Part shown: positions 8,542 to 17,999 of the stretch, in pieces
Layout of the letters: every line of letters begins with the position of its first letter
Numbering within the stretch: position 1 is the first letter of the stretch
Origin: Chitinophaga ginsengisoli
GTDB taxonomy: Bacteria; Bacteroidota; Bacteroidia; Chitinophagales; Chitinophagaceae
Reading direction: 5' to 3'
Assembly (NCBI RefSeq): GCF_003014595.1
Contig: NZ_PYGK01000003.1
Coordinates: 558,001 to 622,000 of the forward strand
DNA: 64,000 nucleotides
Translations under genes and position numbers: made by a program
The notes under the pieces: generated by a model
The model's database searches: none
Seen by the model: only the letters and a program-made list of their open reading frames with translations
Told to the model about the DNA's origin: nothing

Positions 8542-9829
8542 TCGCCTCTTTCCACGTAATCTTCTTACCATACATCAATATACCTGTGCGGTATATCTTA
8601 CCCGCCATCCACGTCGTGAACAGGAACCCTGCTATCAGCAAGCCAATTGACAATCCCAGCTGCCAGTAAGGCACGGTGCCTGGTACGCCATAAGGGATGC
8701 GTGCCATCATCACCATGGGTGATGTAAACGGAATGATACTGCCCCAGAATGCCAGTGGCCCTGTCGGATTTTGTACCGAGGAGATCATCACCATAATACC
8801 AATAATGATAGGTAAGGTAATAGGGAACGTCAATGCCTGTGCATCTGTGGGATCTTCATTTACAAGACTGCCTACAGCAGCAAATAAAGCGGAATAGAAC
8901 AGGTATCCCCCGAGGAAGTAAAATATAAAACAGCTGATCACCACTGTCCAGTTGATGCTTCCTACCACGAACTGTATCTTCTCCATTGCCTCCATGGCAG
9001 CTGCACTGCTGCTGCTCTGCATCATGGCGCCACCTTCACTCATAGCACTGACAGTATCACCGGAAAGGAAAAATGGCAATACTAATTGTACACAGATGAT
9101 CAACACTACCCATATCAGGAACTGTAACAATCCAACAGCTGCAATACCAACGATCTTACCCATCATCAGCTGGAAAGGTTTCACACTGGAGATCATCACC
9201 TCTGCGATACGGCTGACCTTCTCCTCCATCACACCACGCATTACTGACATACCAAAGAACATCAGGATAATGTAGATAATAAACCCACTGGCATATCCGA
9301 CACCGTAAGCCACTGCGGAGCTGCCTTTTTTGCCCTCCTCTCCTGTTTTGAAATCAATGCTGATATCCGATTTCACGGCCTTTAGTTCGCTGGCGTCTAT
9401 GTTCTTTTTCTTCAGTCGTTCTTCTTCAATCAGATCGTTCACACGACGTGTAAGACGACCTTCAACGGCAAGACCTGGCTGAGCATTGCTGTAGTAAGTG
9501 ATGCCGGATGGACGGTCGATGTCCAGTTCTGGAATGTACAGCAGTCCGGAATAACCATAGTCAGCGTATTTGTGCTGGAAGGAGTCTACGCCGGTATTGA
9601 GCAGGTATTTATAATATACGCCTTTATCGTCGGGGAAACGGTTCATGAAAAGATGACTGTCATCTATCACGGCAATACGTTTCTCTTCTTTTGAATTTGT
9701 TGCAATCAGGATAGGGATCACCACCATCGCAGCAAAGAACAGCGGCACCAGTAGTGTTACTACCAGGAAGGAGCGCTTTCTTACGCGGGTCATGAATTCT
9801 CTCTTTATAATGAGCCAGATTTTGTTCAT
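8516..9829 (-). CDS. ABC-2 type transporter permease, NatB-like
   Basis: This 437-aa membrane subunit has one N-terminal transmembrane segment (about residues 22-42, preceded by IIKREFMTRVRKRSF, typical of this family), a large extracytoplasmic domain to about residue 175, and five or six C-terminal transmembrane helices. The block MRGVMEEKVSRIAEVMISSVKP before the second membrane helix is characteristic of NatB/ABC-2 permeases that pump sodium or small molecules outward. It lies 56 bp downstream of the matching ATPase gene in a four-gene operon headed by a LytS/LytTR two-component system. Expression is therefore probably controlled by that system. Substrate unknown. Confidence 0.9.
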   Translation of the reverse strand: MNKIWLIIKREFMTRVRKRSFLVVTLLVPLFFAAMVVIPILIATNSKEEKRIAVIDDSHLFMNRFPDDKGVYYKYLLNTGVDSFQHKYADYGYSGLLYIPELDIDRPSGITYYSNAQPGLAVEGRLTRRVNDLIEEERLKKKNIDASELKAVKSDISIDFKTGEEGKKGSSAVAYGVGYASGFIIYIILMFFGMSVMRGVMEEKVSRIAEVMISSVKPFQLMMGKIVGIAAVGLLQFLIWVVLIICVQLVLPFFLSGDTVSAMSEGGAMMQSSSSAAAMEAMEKIQFVVGSINWTVVISCFIFYFLGGYLFYSALFAAVGSLVNEDPTDAQALTFPITLPIIIGIMVMISSVQNPTGPLAFWGSIIPFTSPMVMMARIPYGVPGTVPYWQLGLSIGLLIAGFLFTTWMAGKIYRTGILMYGKKITWKEAIKWIGRKA

Positions 9830-9885
9830 AGCATTCAGGAATGACGGGTTAGAAATAACGAATTTTAGTCAAGGTTCGGGAAAGA

Positions 9886-10839
9886 TCAGGAATAAGCTGG
9901 CTGACCTTCACTGGAAGTTTCAACCGCAGCATTCGTCATGGAAGTGACCTGCTGAATAAATACCTCATTGATAGAAGGTAGTATTTCCTGGAAATAAGTA
10001 ACCGGTATGTCCTGCCTGATGAAATGCATCAGAATATCATTGGTTGCACTGCCTTCACTGAGTTTTACAGTATAAGCAAGCCCCTCCTGTTTGATGATGG
10101 AGAAATGATAGGTAGCCATCTGCGCGAAGTTCGGCATGACACCTACACCAATGCGGAACAGGTGTTGTTTGAAGTCCTGCTTGATCTGTTTCACTTCGCC
10201 GTCCAGCAGCTTCTTACCCTGGTTCACTAATACGATACGGTCACAGATCTCTTCTACCTGTTCCATTCTGTGGGTGGAAAAAATGATGGTGGTACCTGTC
10301 CGGCTGAGGTCAAATATTTCCTGCTTGATAAGATTGGCGTTGATAGGATCAAGACCAGAAAATGGTTCATCGAGGATCAGCAGTTCCGGACTATGCATAA
10401 TAGTAGAAATGAACTGCACCTTTTGCTGCATCCCTTTACTCAGTTCTTCCACCTTTTTGTTATACCAGCTGTTAATCTCAAATTTATCGAACCAATATTT
10501 GATCTTGTCTTTCGCATTCTTTTCTGACATGCCTTTCAGCTGTGCCAGGTATAAAGCCTGCTCTCCTACTTTCATTTTCTTGTACAGACCTCTTTCTTCC
10601 GGCATATAACCGATGGAATGGATATCTGTGCGGGGATCGAATGGACGACCGTTGAACAATATTTCCCCCTGATCAGGATAGAAGATACCGGTGATCATAC
10701 GCAGCAATGTGGTCTTACCAGCGCCGTTAGGCCCCAGTAATCCGAATATGCTACCCTTGGGAATAACAAAACTGATGTCGTCTACCGCCTTGTGAGTGGC
10801 GTAGTACTTACGCAGATGTTTTATTTCTATGAGGTTCAT
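9886..10839 (-). CDS. ABC transporter ATP-binding protein, NatA-like
   Basis: This 317-aa ATPase carries Walker [10 protein letters not shown] near residue 40, the signature [12 protein letters not shown] near 140, Walker [14 protein letters not shown] and the switch region [10 protein letters not shown]. The C-terminal 90 residues form the extra domain seen in NatA and similar drug or sodium export ATPases (DUF4162-like). The gene precedes the NatB-like permease by 56 bp and follows the LytTR regulator gene by 37 bp, so the four reverse-strand genes read as one operon: kinase, regulator, ATPase, permease. It energises the permease at the inner membrane. Such ABC/two-component operons often respond to cell-envelope stress or antimicrobial compounds. 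Confidence 0.92.
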   Translation of the reverse strand: MNLIEIKHLRKYYATHKAVDDISFVIPKGSIFGLLGPNGAGKTTLLRMITGIFYPDQGEILFNGRPFDPRTDIHSIGYMPEERGLYKKMKVGEQALYLAQLKGMSEKNAKDKIKYWFDKFEINSWYNKKVEELSKGMQQKVQFISTIMHSPELLILDEPFSGLDPINANLIKQEIFDLSRTGTTIIFSTHRMEQVEEICDRIVLVNQGKKLLDGEVKQIKQDFKQHLFRIGVGVMPNFAQMATYHFSIIKQEGLAYTVKLSEGSATNDILMHFIRQDIPVTYFQEILPSINEVFIQQVTSMTNAAVETSSEGQPAYS

Positions 10840-10876
10840 AGAATAAATGTAAAAAAATAATATGAGAGAAAGGAAA

Positions 10877-11569
10877 TTACCTCAATATGCTCTCTGCTGC
10901 GTGTGCGTAGGCTGCGCCGATGCTGACAGGCACCTGGCCGATGTACAGACAGTTCCTGTCTGCTTTTTCAATTTTGTTGTTGGCTACAATGAACGACCGG
11001 TGTACACGGGTAAACTTATCAGGCGGCAGAAGCGCCAGGGCTTCCTGCATAGACAGGCGGGAAAGAATGCGTTTATCTTTCAAAACGAAACTGATATAAT
11101 TGCCGGCGCTTTCCAGGTACAGGATGTCATCAAACGGCACCTTGTATTGTTCATAACCGCTTTTGACCATGATATGAGCAGGCACATCTGATTTCTGACG
11201 TTGTTGTATCAGTTCCTGCAATCCCTTTGCTTTGTTGCATGCTTTGAGGAAACGCTCAAAAGAAAATGGTTTCAGCAGATAGTCCAATGCATCGAGCTCA
11301 AAGCTCTGTACAGCATGTTCAGAATAGGCGGTGGTAAATATGACCATTGGTCCACCGGGTAAAGCGGCCATCAGTTCCAGGCCGGAGACGTCGGGCATAC
11401 GTATGTCGAGGAACAACAGGTCTACTTTTTCCCGTTGCAGATATTCCAGTGCTTTGAACGGATCAGTGAAATATTCTTTGATCTCCAGGAAAGGGACTTC
11501 CGCAGCATGTGTACGTATCACGGACAATGCCACCTGTTCATCATCTATGGCAATTGCAGTTAACTTCAT
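10877..11569 (-). CDS. LytTR family response regulator
   Basis: The 230-aa protein has a receiver domain (residues 1-120) with acidic residues after the first strand (IDDEQ), the phosphorylated aspartate in LLFLDIRMPDVSG, a threonine in FTTAYS and the conserved lysine in YLLKPF. A LytTR DNA-binding domain follows (about 130-230, ILYLESAGNYISF and VHRSFIVANNKI). It overlaps the kinase gene by 4 bp (ATGA-type), which indicates translational coupling. It would bind paired LytTR sites, probably upstream of this operon or of envelope-related genes elsewhere. Nothing unusual is seen. Confidence 0.95.
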   Translation of the reverse strand: MKLTAIAIDDEQVALSVIRTHAAEVPFLEIKEYFTDPFKALEYLQREKVDLLFLDIRMPDVSGLELMAALPGGPMVIFTTAYSEHAVQSFELDALDYLLKPFSFERFLKACNKAKGLQELIQQRQKSDVPAHIMVKSGYEQYKVPFDDILYLESAGNYISFVLKDKRILSRLSMQEALALLPPDKFTRVHRSFIVANNKIEKADRNCLYIGQVPVSIGAAYAHAAESILR

Positions 11570-13074
11570 ACTATTTCAATGGTGAGATGTACAAAATATT
11601 CTGTTGCTGTTTCGCGGATGTTTAACTCATGTTTGTCGGGATACAACAATGCCAGGCGCTGCTGTACATTATGCAATCCGATACCCATACTATCCTTTTC
11701 TACTTCAACGGCCCTGTTAGCGTGAACAGTATTATAAACATCAAAATAGATCTTGTCCGGCTTGCAGGATAACGATATGGTAATACGCGATCTGCTACGC
11801 AGACTGATACCATGTTTAAATGCATTCTCTACAAAAGGGATCAGCAGCATCGGTGCAATTTCATGATCGCAATGGGTATCATTTATATTGACTTCGATCT
11901 GTATATCCGATGTACCCTGTACACGCAGACGTTGCAGTGCAATATAGTTTTCCAGGTAAGCTATTTCCTTGGTGAGAGATATACGTTCCAGCAAATTATC
12001 ATGCAACATGAAACGCATCATGTCGCCCAGTTTCTGAATGCCTTCACTGGTAGAAGATGCTTTCTCCATCAACGCAGTACCATATAAAGTATTCAATGCA
12101 TTAAAAAGAAAATGTGGATTGATCTGCCAGCGTAAAAAGTCCAGTCCTGTTTCAGACTTATCCAGCGCCTTACGTAGTCCGAGGATAGTATTGTTACGTG
12201 ACTGCCGCATGCTGAAGATCCATAGTGATAACGGAAACACCAAAAACAGCGCGCCCGCATATAAAGCAAAGCAAAATGCCAGTAGTATCCCTGGTTCAAC
12301 ATGGTGATCCATGATCCAGAATAGCGGGAGCAATACTAAAACTGTCAGGCAGGCGAATGCTGTATCTCTGATCAATATACGCATGCTCTGATGCAGGCGG
12401 TAACGGGGCAGCAGGCGATACTGTAATATGAGGTAGGTGCCTCCGAAGTACAAACCAACAAACAACATGAAAGCCGCTTTTTCAAGCGTTCTTCTCCCTG
12501 GTAATATCAGGGTGATGGCTGCCAGCACGAGCAACATAGTGATCAGTTCCACGATCACCTGGTTGAACCATGGTTTCTTAACAATCTTTGGATGTAGTTG
12601 TTGAAAGTATAAATACCTGACAGCATAATACAATGCATATAAGGTGGCATAAAATATTGTAATGATAAAGGCTGATTTTGCGCAATGCATATGTACACCA
12701 CGCACAGTTTTGTATACACCAAACAGATAGCCGTTATACCATGTGTAAGCAATCATGATGGTCAGGAACACAACCCCGCAGGTGATCACTAACAAGGGGA
12801 CTCCTATCTTCCAGCGTCCATTTTCAAAAAAAGAAGGAATGATCCAGGTGTTAACACTCAGGAAAGCAAGGTATACAACTGTAATATGAGCAAGCAGTGG
12901 TAACAGGTAATGTTTATAATAATCAAATACCTGGTGGTACCTGGAGAACTTATAACCATACTCATGTTGCAGATCAAATACGTTATAAGAAACACTCTTA
13001 TATAAAAGAGAAAATATGATCAACAGGAAAAGCCCTGTTGCAACACCTAGTTCTGTTTTTCTTAGCTGGTTCAT
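11566..13074 (-). CDS. LytS-type sensor histidine kinase
   Basis: This 502-aa kinase has an N-terminal half with about eight hydrophobic segments and little extracytoplasmic material, followed by a His_kinase (PF06580) module. The phospho-accepting histidine is in RWQINPHFLFNALNTLYG near residue 320, and the N-box is LLIPFVENAFKHGI near 415. The C-terminus has the G-box GIGLHNVQQRL. It is the partner of the LytTR regulator whose gene overlaps its end. The membrane-embedded sensor suggests it detects a membrane-related cue, or works with the ABC permease in the same operon. The start is ATG 13074. Confidence 0.94.
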   Translation of the reverse strand: MNQLRKTELGVATGLFLLIIFSLLYKSVSYNVFDLQHEYGYKFSRYHQVFDYYKHYLLPLLAHITVVYLAFLSVNTWIIPSFFENGRWKIGVPLLVITCGVVFLTIMIAYTWYNGYLFGVYKTVRGVHMHCAKSAFIITIFYATLYALYYAVRYLYFQQLHPKIVKKPWFNQVIVELITMLLVLAAITLILPGRRTLEKAAFMLFVGLYFGGTYLILQYRLLPRYRLHQSMRILIRDTAFACLTVLVLLPLFWIMDHHVEPGILLAFCFALYAGALFLVFPLSLWIFSMRQSRNNTILGLRKALDKSETGLDFLRWQINPHFLFNALNTLYGTALMEKASSTSEGIQKLGDMMRFMLHDNLLERISLTKEIAYLENYIALQRLRVQGTSDIQIEVNINDTHCDHEIAPMLLIPFVENAFKHGISLRSRSRITISLSCKPDKIYFDVYNTVHANRAVEVEKDSMGIGLHNVQQRLALLYPDKHELNIRETATEYFVHLTIEIV

Positions 13075-13143
13075 AAGGATAAAACTTTCAGCAATGATAG
13101 CTATCCCTTTTACACTTTTTAAAAAAGTGTGATAAAACGGATA

Positions 13144-14706
13144 TTATGCGTGATAGAAAGCTACAATCCGCTCTGCTACCCGTTCTCCATCCATGGCGGC
13201 AGACACGATACCACCTGCATATCCGGCGCCTTCACCGCAAGGGTACAAGCCGCTGACCTGAGGATGCATAAGCGTATCATCTTCACGGGGAATGCGTACG
13301 GGAGAAGAAGTGCGGGATTCTGTTGCTACGAGAATAGCGTCGGCAGTATAATATCCCTTCATCTTACGGCCAAACGCTTTAAAGGCTGCCGCCAGCCTTT
13401 GGTGCACACTAACGGGCAGGACTTCACGGAGATCAGCACTGTTTGCGCCGGGCAGATAAGAGCAGGGAGGTAGTGTTGTGGAAACTTTATTGTGTACGAA
13501 ATCCGTCATCCGTTGAGCGGGCGCTACAAATTGTCCGCCCCCGACTGTAAAAGCATCGCGCTCTACCATCTGCTGATAATACATCGCCGCTAAAGGGCCT
13601 TTATCTGCAAAAGGTGCAAAGTCTGTTTCATCAACGGTAACTACCATTCCGGAGTTAGCATAAGGGTTATCACGTCTCGAAGGAGACCATCCATTCACCA
13701 CCAGCTCTCCCGGATCTGTAGACGCTGGCGCAATAATACCACCAGGACACATACAGAAAGAGAACACGCCCCTTCCTTCTACCTGCTCTACAAGACTGTA
13801 GCTGGCTGGGGGTAAATACTCATTTCTCGTCGGACAATGATATTGCGCACTATCAATTAATACCTGCGGATGTTCTACACGAACACCCAATGCAAATGGT
13901 TTGGCAGCAATGAGAATATTTTTCTGATGTAGCAAACGGAAGATGTCTCTTGCGGAGTGGCCCGTGGCCAGGATAACCTGGGAAGCAGAGAAGGTTTGTC
14001 CGCCGGCAGTCTGTACACCTGTTACCTGATTATTCTTAGTTAAAATATCAGTTACTTTCTGTTCAAATAGTACCATACCTCCACTATTAATGATCTGCTC
14101 ACGCATGGCTACAATAATATGTGGTAATTTATTGGTACCTATATGGGGATGTGCATCATACAGGATCTTTTCCGTAGCACCAAAATGAACAAAGATGCTG
14201 AGTATGCGGTTGATGTCGCCGCGCTTGTTGGAGCGTGTATATAATTTACCATCAGAATAAGTACCAGCACCACCTTCACCAAAGCAGTAGTTGGAATCAG
14301 GATTAATGGTACCTGTTTTATTCAATGCGGCCAGATCTCTCCTTCTTGCCCGTACATCCTTACCACGCTCGAGTACTATAGGTCTGATACCTGCTTCTAT
14401 AAGACGCAATGCAGCAAACAAACCTGCAGGGCCTGCACCTACGATAATTGCCTGTGGCGCATCTGCCGGCAATGAATCATATATCGGTATGATACGTTCT
14501 CTTTCCTGGAATGGCTCATTCACAAATACTTTCAGGGTAAGCATGAAATAGACCTGTCTGGAACGTGCGTCAATAGAGCGTTTAAGCAGATGGAAGCCGG
14601 TGATGGCGGAAGACTTTACACCAAGAGCAGCAGCAGCCTCCCCGATAATGGTGATGTCGGAAGCCGCCTGGGATGGCAACAATTTGAGAGAGAGTTGTTG
14701 AATCAT
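13144..14706 (-). CDS. NAD(P)/FAD-dependent oxidoreductase, COG2509 type
   Basis: This 520-aa flavoprotein has the dinucleotide-binding motif VGAGPAGLFAAL near residue 90, placed after an N-terminal alpha/beta extension as in the COG2509 family of uncharacterised FAD dehydrogenases. Further landmarks are ERGKDVRARRRDLA, the cysteine-containing NYCFGEGGAGTYSDGKL loop, and the C-terminal GLYPCGEGAGYAGGIVSAAMDG motif that closes the FAD site. ATG 14706 is the natural start; an in-frame GTG sits two codons upstream. It appears to be transcribed alone. The family's physiological substrate is not established, so only a redox role can be claimed. Confidence 0.9.
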   Translation of the reverse strand: MIQQLSLKLLPSQAASDITIIGEAAAALGVKSSAITGFHLLKRSIDARSRQVYFMLTLKVFVNEPFQERERIIPIYDSLPADAPQAIIVGAGPAGLFAALRLIEAGIRPIVLERGKDVRARRRDLAALNKTGTINPDSNYCFGEGGAGTYSDGKLYTRSNKRGDINRILSIFVHFGATEKILYDAHPHIGTNKLPHIIVAMREQIINSGGMVLFEQKVTDILTKNNQVTGVQTAGGQTFSASQVILATGHSARDIFRLLHQKNILIAAKPFALGVRVEHPQVLIDSAQYHCPTRNEYLPPASYSLVEQVEGRGVFSFCMCPGGIIAPASTDPGELVVNGWSPSRRDNPYANSGMVVTVDETDFAPFADKGPLAAMYYQQMVERDAFTVGGGQFVAPAQRMTDFVHNKVSTTLPPCSYLPGANSADLREVLPVSVHQRLAAAFKAFGRKMKGYYTADAILVATESRTSSPVRIPREDDTLMHPQVSGLYPCGEGAGYAGGIVSAAMDGERVAERIVAFYHA

Positions 14707-14738
14707 ATGCACAATGGTTAGGTAGTTATCCTAACAAT

Positions 14739-14775
14739 TGAAAACGGATACCCGTATTTCAGGTATCCGTTTTCA
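14739..14775 (-). terminator. Rho-independent terminator downstream of the DUF3127 gene
   Basis: A 14-bp perfect stem (14739-14752 and 14762-14775) is followed on the reverse strand by a short pyrimidine stretch, and T-rich sequence also follows it on the forward strand. It lies between the end of the DUF3127 gene and the start of the flavoprotein gene and separates the two transcription units. Confidence 0.8.
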
Positions 14776-14809
14776 GTTATTTTGTTAACGAGTTGTTATT
14801 GTCAGGGCA

Positions 14810-15193
14810 TTAAAATGGCAGATCATCAGCCTGAGCACCTCCGGAAGATACTTCCTGGGAAGTATTATAATTAGGCATTGAGTCTGTAGAAGATCCGCCT
14901 GCCACAACAGATTCCATGCGCCATGCATCAAGGTTGGTGATGTAATTCACCCTGCCGTCTTTTTCCCAGCGGGTTCCTTTGATGTTGAAGTAAACCTTCA
15001 CGGTTTCTCCTTCGTTGAAGCGATCTACGATAGCAGTTCTGTCCTGCACCGCCTGGAACTTGATGTAGTTATTTATAACGCGGCCATTGATATCATCAGA
15101 CTTTTCGATAACGAACTCCCTGGTTTTAAAGGTTTCGCTACGCTGCATCGTATTATACTTCACGATCAGTTTTCCGGTTATTTCAAAACTCAT
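14810..15193 (-). CDS. DUF3127 domain protein
   Basis: This 127-aa protein starts MSFEITGKLIVKYNT and contains TFKTREFVIEK, NYIKFQAVQDR and VKVYFNIKGTRWEKDGR, which I recognise as the DUF3127 family found across Bacteroidota. It has an OB-fold-like pattern of beta strands and a disordered C-terminal tail ending in an acidic/hydrophobic DDLPF. Such tails are typical of single-stranded DNA-binding proteins, so a role near DNA repair or replication is reasonable but not shown. It lies 589 bp from dnaA, in divergent orientation, and is followed by a strong terminator. Confidence 0.85.
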   Translation of the reverse strand: MSFEITGKLIVKYNTMQRSETFKTREFVIEKSDDINGRVINNYIKFQAVQDRTAIVDRFNEGETVKVYFNIKGTRWEKDGRVNYITNLDAWRMESVVAGGSSTDSMPNYNTSQEVSSGGAQADDLPF

Positions 15194-15782
15194 ATAAAAA
15201 TTTTTAGCTGTTCAGAGGGCCAAAGATAGGTTTTTTAGCAGAAGTCCGACGCAATAAAATTTAAAACAGGCAGTTATAGAAGTAGTTACCTAACGTACGG
15301 GCGCGTATATAATAATTTTGCATGGTATTTGCTAACCTAAAGGACATTTTTTTAAATGCAATTACTAACATAGTTTTGCACCCCCGCAATGGAATTATCA
15401 ACATTCGGAGCGATCATTTTTAATGATCAAAATATAGCTTGTAGTTGCGTACAATAGTATTTTATCAGTAAGTACACATATCTATGACAAACAAGTTAAT
15501 GTCAACTGGAAAAGCCTGTCTATCAAAGCAGTGCAGTACTGACTTTCATCGTATTAAAATGGCAAAAAAACAAGCAAAAAAAAGAGAATAAAAACAGCGA
15601 AAAACAGAGTCGGCAAACTGTTATCAGAGAAATAAAAACAAGGGGAGATAAATTTTTTTTTTCAACATTTTCTACTGATATTCGTCGTCCTGTCTGAAAA
15701 TCTATCAACCCCCCACGTTGATAAGATTTACAATTCGAGAACAATCCTTAATTTAAGAACAACATTAATTTACAATAGCTCA
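15194..15782. other. AT-rich dnaA upstream region, no gene seen
   Basis: This 589-bp gap between the divergent DUF3127 and dnaA genes is strongly AT-rich with long A and T runs (about 15560-15660). Two TAnnTTTG-type boxes, TAATTTTG (15313-15320) and TAGTTTTG (15371-15378), could be promoters, although they lie far from the dnaA ATG. I see no perfect DnaA box (TTATNCACA); the nearest is TTATCAACG on the reverse strand near 15716-15724. It may be a long dnaA leader or part of an origin, but the evidence is weak. Confidence 0.4.
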
Positions 15783-17216
15783 ATGAATAAAACTTGCGAA
15801 CAAGTTTGGGAAAGGTGTCTTAATATAATTAGGGATATTGTGGAATGGCAGCCATTTAAAACCTGGTTTGAACCCATTAAACCCATCCAGCTTGAAAACA
15901 ATGTTTTAACCATTCAAGTGCCCAGCCAGTTCTTTTATGAATACCTGGAAGAGCACTATGTGGGATTGCTTGGAAAAACAATCAAACGCGAACTGGGGAA
16001 AGAGGCTCGACTTGAATATCGCATTGTGGTGGAAAACGGTACTCCTCACCAACATCCGAAAACAGTAAACATGCCTGGACAGTTTACCAACAGCAAGAAG
16101 GACAGCGAGGTAGATTTTCCTTTAACTATACAGAACCCTGTAAAGAACCCATTCGTCATTCCAGGCATCAAGCGCGTACAGATCGATTCACAACTGAATC
16201 CACACTATACACTGGAATCTTTTATTGAAGGTGATTGTAATCGTGTAGCACGCAGAGCAGGTAAAACTGTTTCTGAAAAACCAGGCGGTACATCATTCAA
16301 TCCTTTAGTGATATATGGTAGCGTTGGTCTTGGTAAAACACACCTTGCCCAGGCAATAGGAAATGAAGTAAAACGCATTCATCCTAACAAAGCTGTATTA
16401 TATGTAAGCGCAGAGAAATTCATCAATCAGTTTATTGATCACTCCAAGAATAGTATCATCAATGACTTTATTCACTTCTATCAGTTAATAGATGTATTGA
16501 TCGTAGATGATATACAATTTTTTGCGCGTGCAGAAAAAACTCAGGATGCATTCTTTGCCATCTTCAACCACCTGCATCAATCCGGTAAACAACTTATCTT
16601 AACTTCAGATAAACCACCAAAAGATCTGGACGGTTTACAGGAAAGGCTGCTGAGCCGTTTCCGCTGGGGATTAAGCGCCGACATGCAAATGCCCGACTTC
16701 GAAACACGTATGGAAATTCTTGAAATGAAAATGCGTAACGATGGTCTGGAAATGCCCAAAGAAGTGGTGAAGTATGTTGCCTATAATATTCAGAATAACG
16801 TACGTGAACTGGAAGGCGCACTGATCTCCCTCCTTGCTCAGTCCTCTCTCAACAGAAAAGAGATTGACCTGGAACTGGCAAAACGTGTACTGAAATCTTT
16901 CGTAAAGACCTCTTCCAAAGAGATCACCATCGAAAGTATACAGAAAATGGTATGCGAATATTTCGATGTGCCTTACGATAAGTTGTTGCAGAAAACACGT
17001 AAACGTGAAATAGTACAGGCACGACAGATCACCATGTACCTGGCGAAATCATTTACCAAGAATTCGCTTAAAACGATCGGAGAACATTTCGGCGGACGGG
17101 ATCACACCACTGTTATCCACTCCTGCCAGACGGTAAAAGACCTGATGGATACCGACAATACATTCCGTGACAATGTCATCGAACTACAGCAAAAAGTGCA
17201 ATTGGCCGCGATGTAA
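15783..17216 (+). CDS. dnaA: Chromosomal replication initiator protein DnaA
   Basis: This 477-aa AAA+ ATPase opens the replication origin. Domain I covers about residues 1-75 (CEQVWERCLNIIRDIVEWQPFKTWFEPI), a variable linker runs to about 130, the AAA+ core carries Walker A GSVGLGKTHLAQAIGN and Walker B VLIVDDIQFF, and the C-terminal domain IV ends with the DnaA signature GGRDHTTVIHSCQTV that binds DnaA boxes. Length and order are normal for the family. The ATG at 15783 directly gives the conserved N-terminus. A terminator follows 30 bp after the stop. The gene appears monocistronic. Confidence 0.98.
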   Translation: MNKTCEQVWERCLNIIRDIVEWQPFKTWFEPIKPIQLENNVLTIQVPSQFFYEYLEEHYVGLLGKTIKRELGKEARLEYRIVVENGTPHQHPKTVNMPGQFTNSKKDSEVDFPLTIQNPVKNPFVIPGIKRVQIDSQLNPHYTLESFIEGDCNRVARRAGKTVSEKPGGTSFNPLVIYGSVGLGKTHLAQAIGNEVKRIHPNKAVLYVSAEKFINQFIDHSKNSIINDFIHFYQLIDVLIVDDIQFFARAEKTQDAFFAIFNHLHQSGKQLILTSDKPPKDLDGLQERLLSRFRWGLSADMQMPDFETRMEILEMKMRNDGLEMPKEVVKYVAYNIQNNVRELEGALISLLAQSSLNRKEIDLELAKRVLKSFVKTSSKEITIESIQKMVCEYFDVPYDKLLQKTRKREIVQARQITMYLAKSFTKNSLKTIGEHFGGRDHTTVIHSCQTVKDLMDTDNTFRDNVIELQQKVQLAAM

Positions 17217-17246
17217 ACGATTCCCCCTATATACCTACCTTCTTAG

Positions 17247-17276
17247 TCCCGGGCCCCATAGCCCGGGATTTTTTTT
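17247..17276 (+). terminator. Rho-independent terminator of dnaA
   Basis: An 8-bp GC-rich stem (TCCCGGGC at 17247-17254, GCCCGGGA at 17261-17268) is followed at once by eight T residues. It lies 30 bp after the dnaA stop codon. Confidence 0.92.
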
Positions 17277-17341
17277 ATTGTATTACAACCTGTTTAACAA
17301 TTTCATAATTTAGAGCAGCTACAGCAGTACATAACAACCAA

Positions 17342-17349
17342 TAACTTTG
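17342..17349 (+). promoter_or_regulatory. Candidate -7 promoter box of the sigma factor gene
   Basis: TAACTTTG fits TAnnTTTG and lies 14 bp before the ATG at 17364, which would give a very short leader. A good -33 element is not evident. Confidence 0.4.
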
Positions 17350-17363
17350 CACCACGTTATTCT

Positions 17364-17912
17364 ATGGCAAAAGAAGGTCAACATACTTTGTGGAGTTCCA
17401 TCCGGACAGGCAATGAAACCGCCTTCCGCCAGTTGTTCGACGAATACTGGGCACCTCTCTTCACCTATGCCTGTAAGATCACCAGGGACCACTCCCTGGC
17501 GCAGGATAGTGTACAGGCCCTCTTTATCCATCTCTGGGAAAAACATGACGTACTGCCGGAAGTAGCTGCCATACTGCCATATCTTCGTAGCGCCCTTAAA
17601 AACAGACTGCTGAACGCCCTCCGCGACGAGCACGTATACCAGAAACATGTCGACATCTTCACACAGGTACTCGACACCAATGCCCCTTCTTCATCCGAAC
17701 AGCTACACCTTAAAGAAACCGAACAACAACTGCTGCATTCCATCAACCGCCTCCCCGGCAAAATGAAAGACGTATTCTACCTCCACCGGATAGAAGACCT
17801 TTCTGTTGCCGAGATCGCCGGTAAGCTGGGCACCTCCCCCCAAACCATCCGGAACCAGCTCAGTACCGCCATGCAACGCTTACGCAATGGCTGGAAAACC
17901 ATCGCCAACTAA
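17364..17912 (+). CDS. ECF RNA polymerase sigma factor (FecI/RpoE-like)
   Basis: This 182-aa sigma factor has region 2 (FRQLFDEYWAPLFTYACKITRDHSLAQDSVQALFIHLWEK, about residues 20-60, seen in pieces) and region 4 (LPGKMKDVFYLHRIEDLSVAEIAGKLGTSPQTIRNQL, about 130-165), with no other domain. It belongs to the Bacteroidetes expansion of ECF factors that work with FecR and TonB-linked receptors. The next genes are a FecR-like anti-sigma factor, a SusC with an STN signalling domain, SusD and a phosphatase. By analogy with FecIR, substrate binding by SusC would be passed through STN to FecR, releasing this sigma factor to transcribe the uptake genes. Confidence 0.94.
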   Translation: MAKEGQHTLWSSIRTGNETAFRQLFDEYWAPLFTYACKITRDHSLAQDSVQALFIHLWEKHDVLPEVAAILPYLRSALKNRLLNALRDEHVYQKHVDIFTQVLDTNAPSSSEQLHLKETEQQLLHSINRLPGKMKDVFYLHRIEDLSVAEIAGKLGTSPQTIRNQLSTAMQRLRNGWKTIAN

Positions 17913-17999
17913 TCTCCCATGTTACCGAATTGTTAAGGACAGCTAGTCCGATAGTTAAACTTCCTGTTTCCGGTGTCTTATTAGAAACCAAGGAACAGT

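Noticed and set aside
15194..15782. A definite oriC call upstream of dnaA
   Set aside because: No perfect DnaA boxes were found by eye; kept only as a low-interest possibility.
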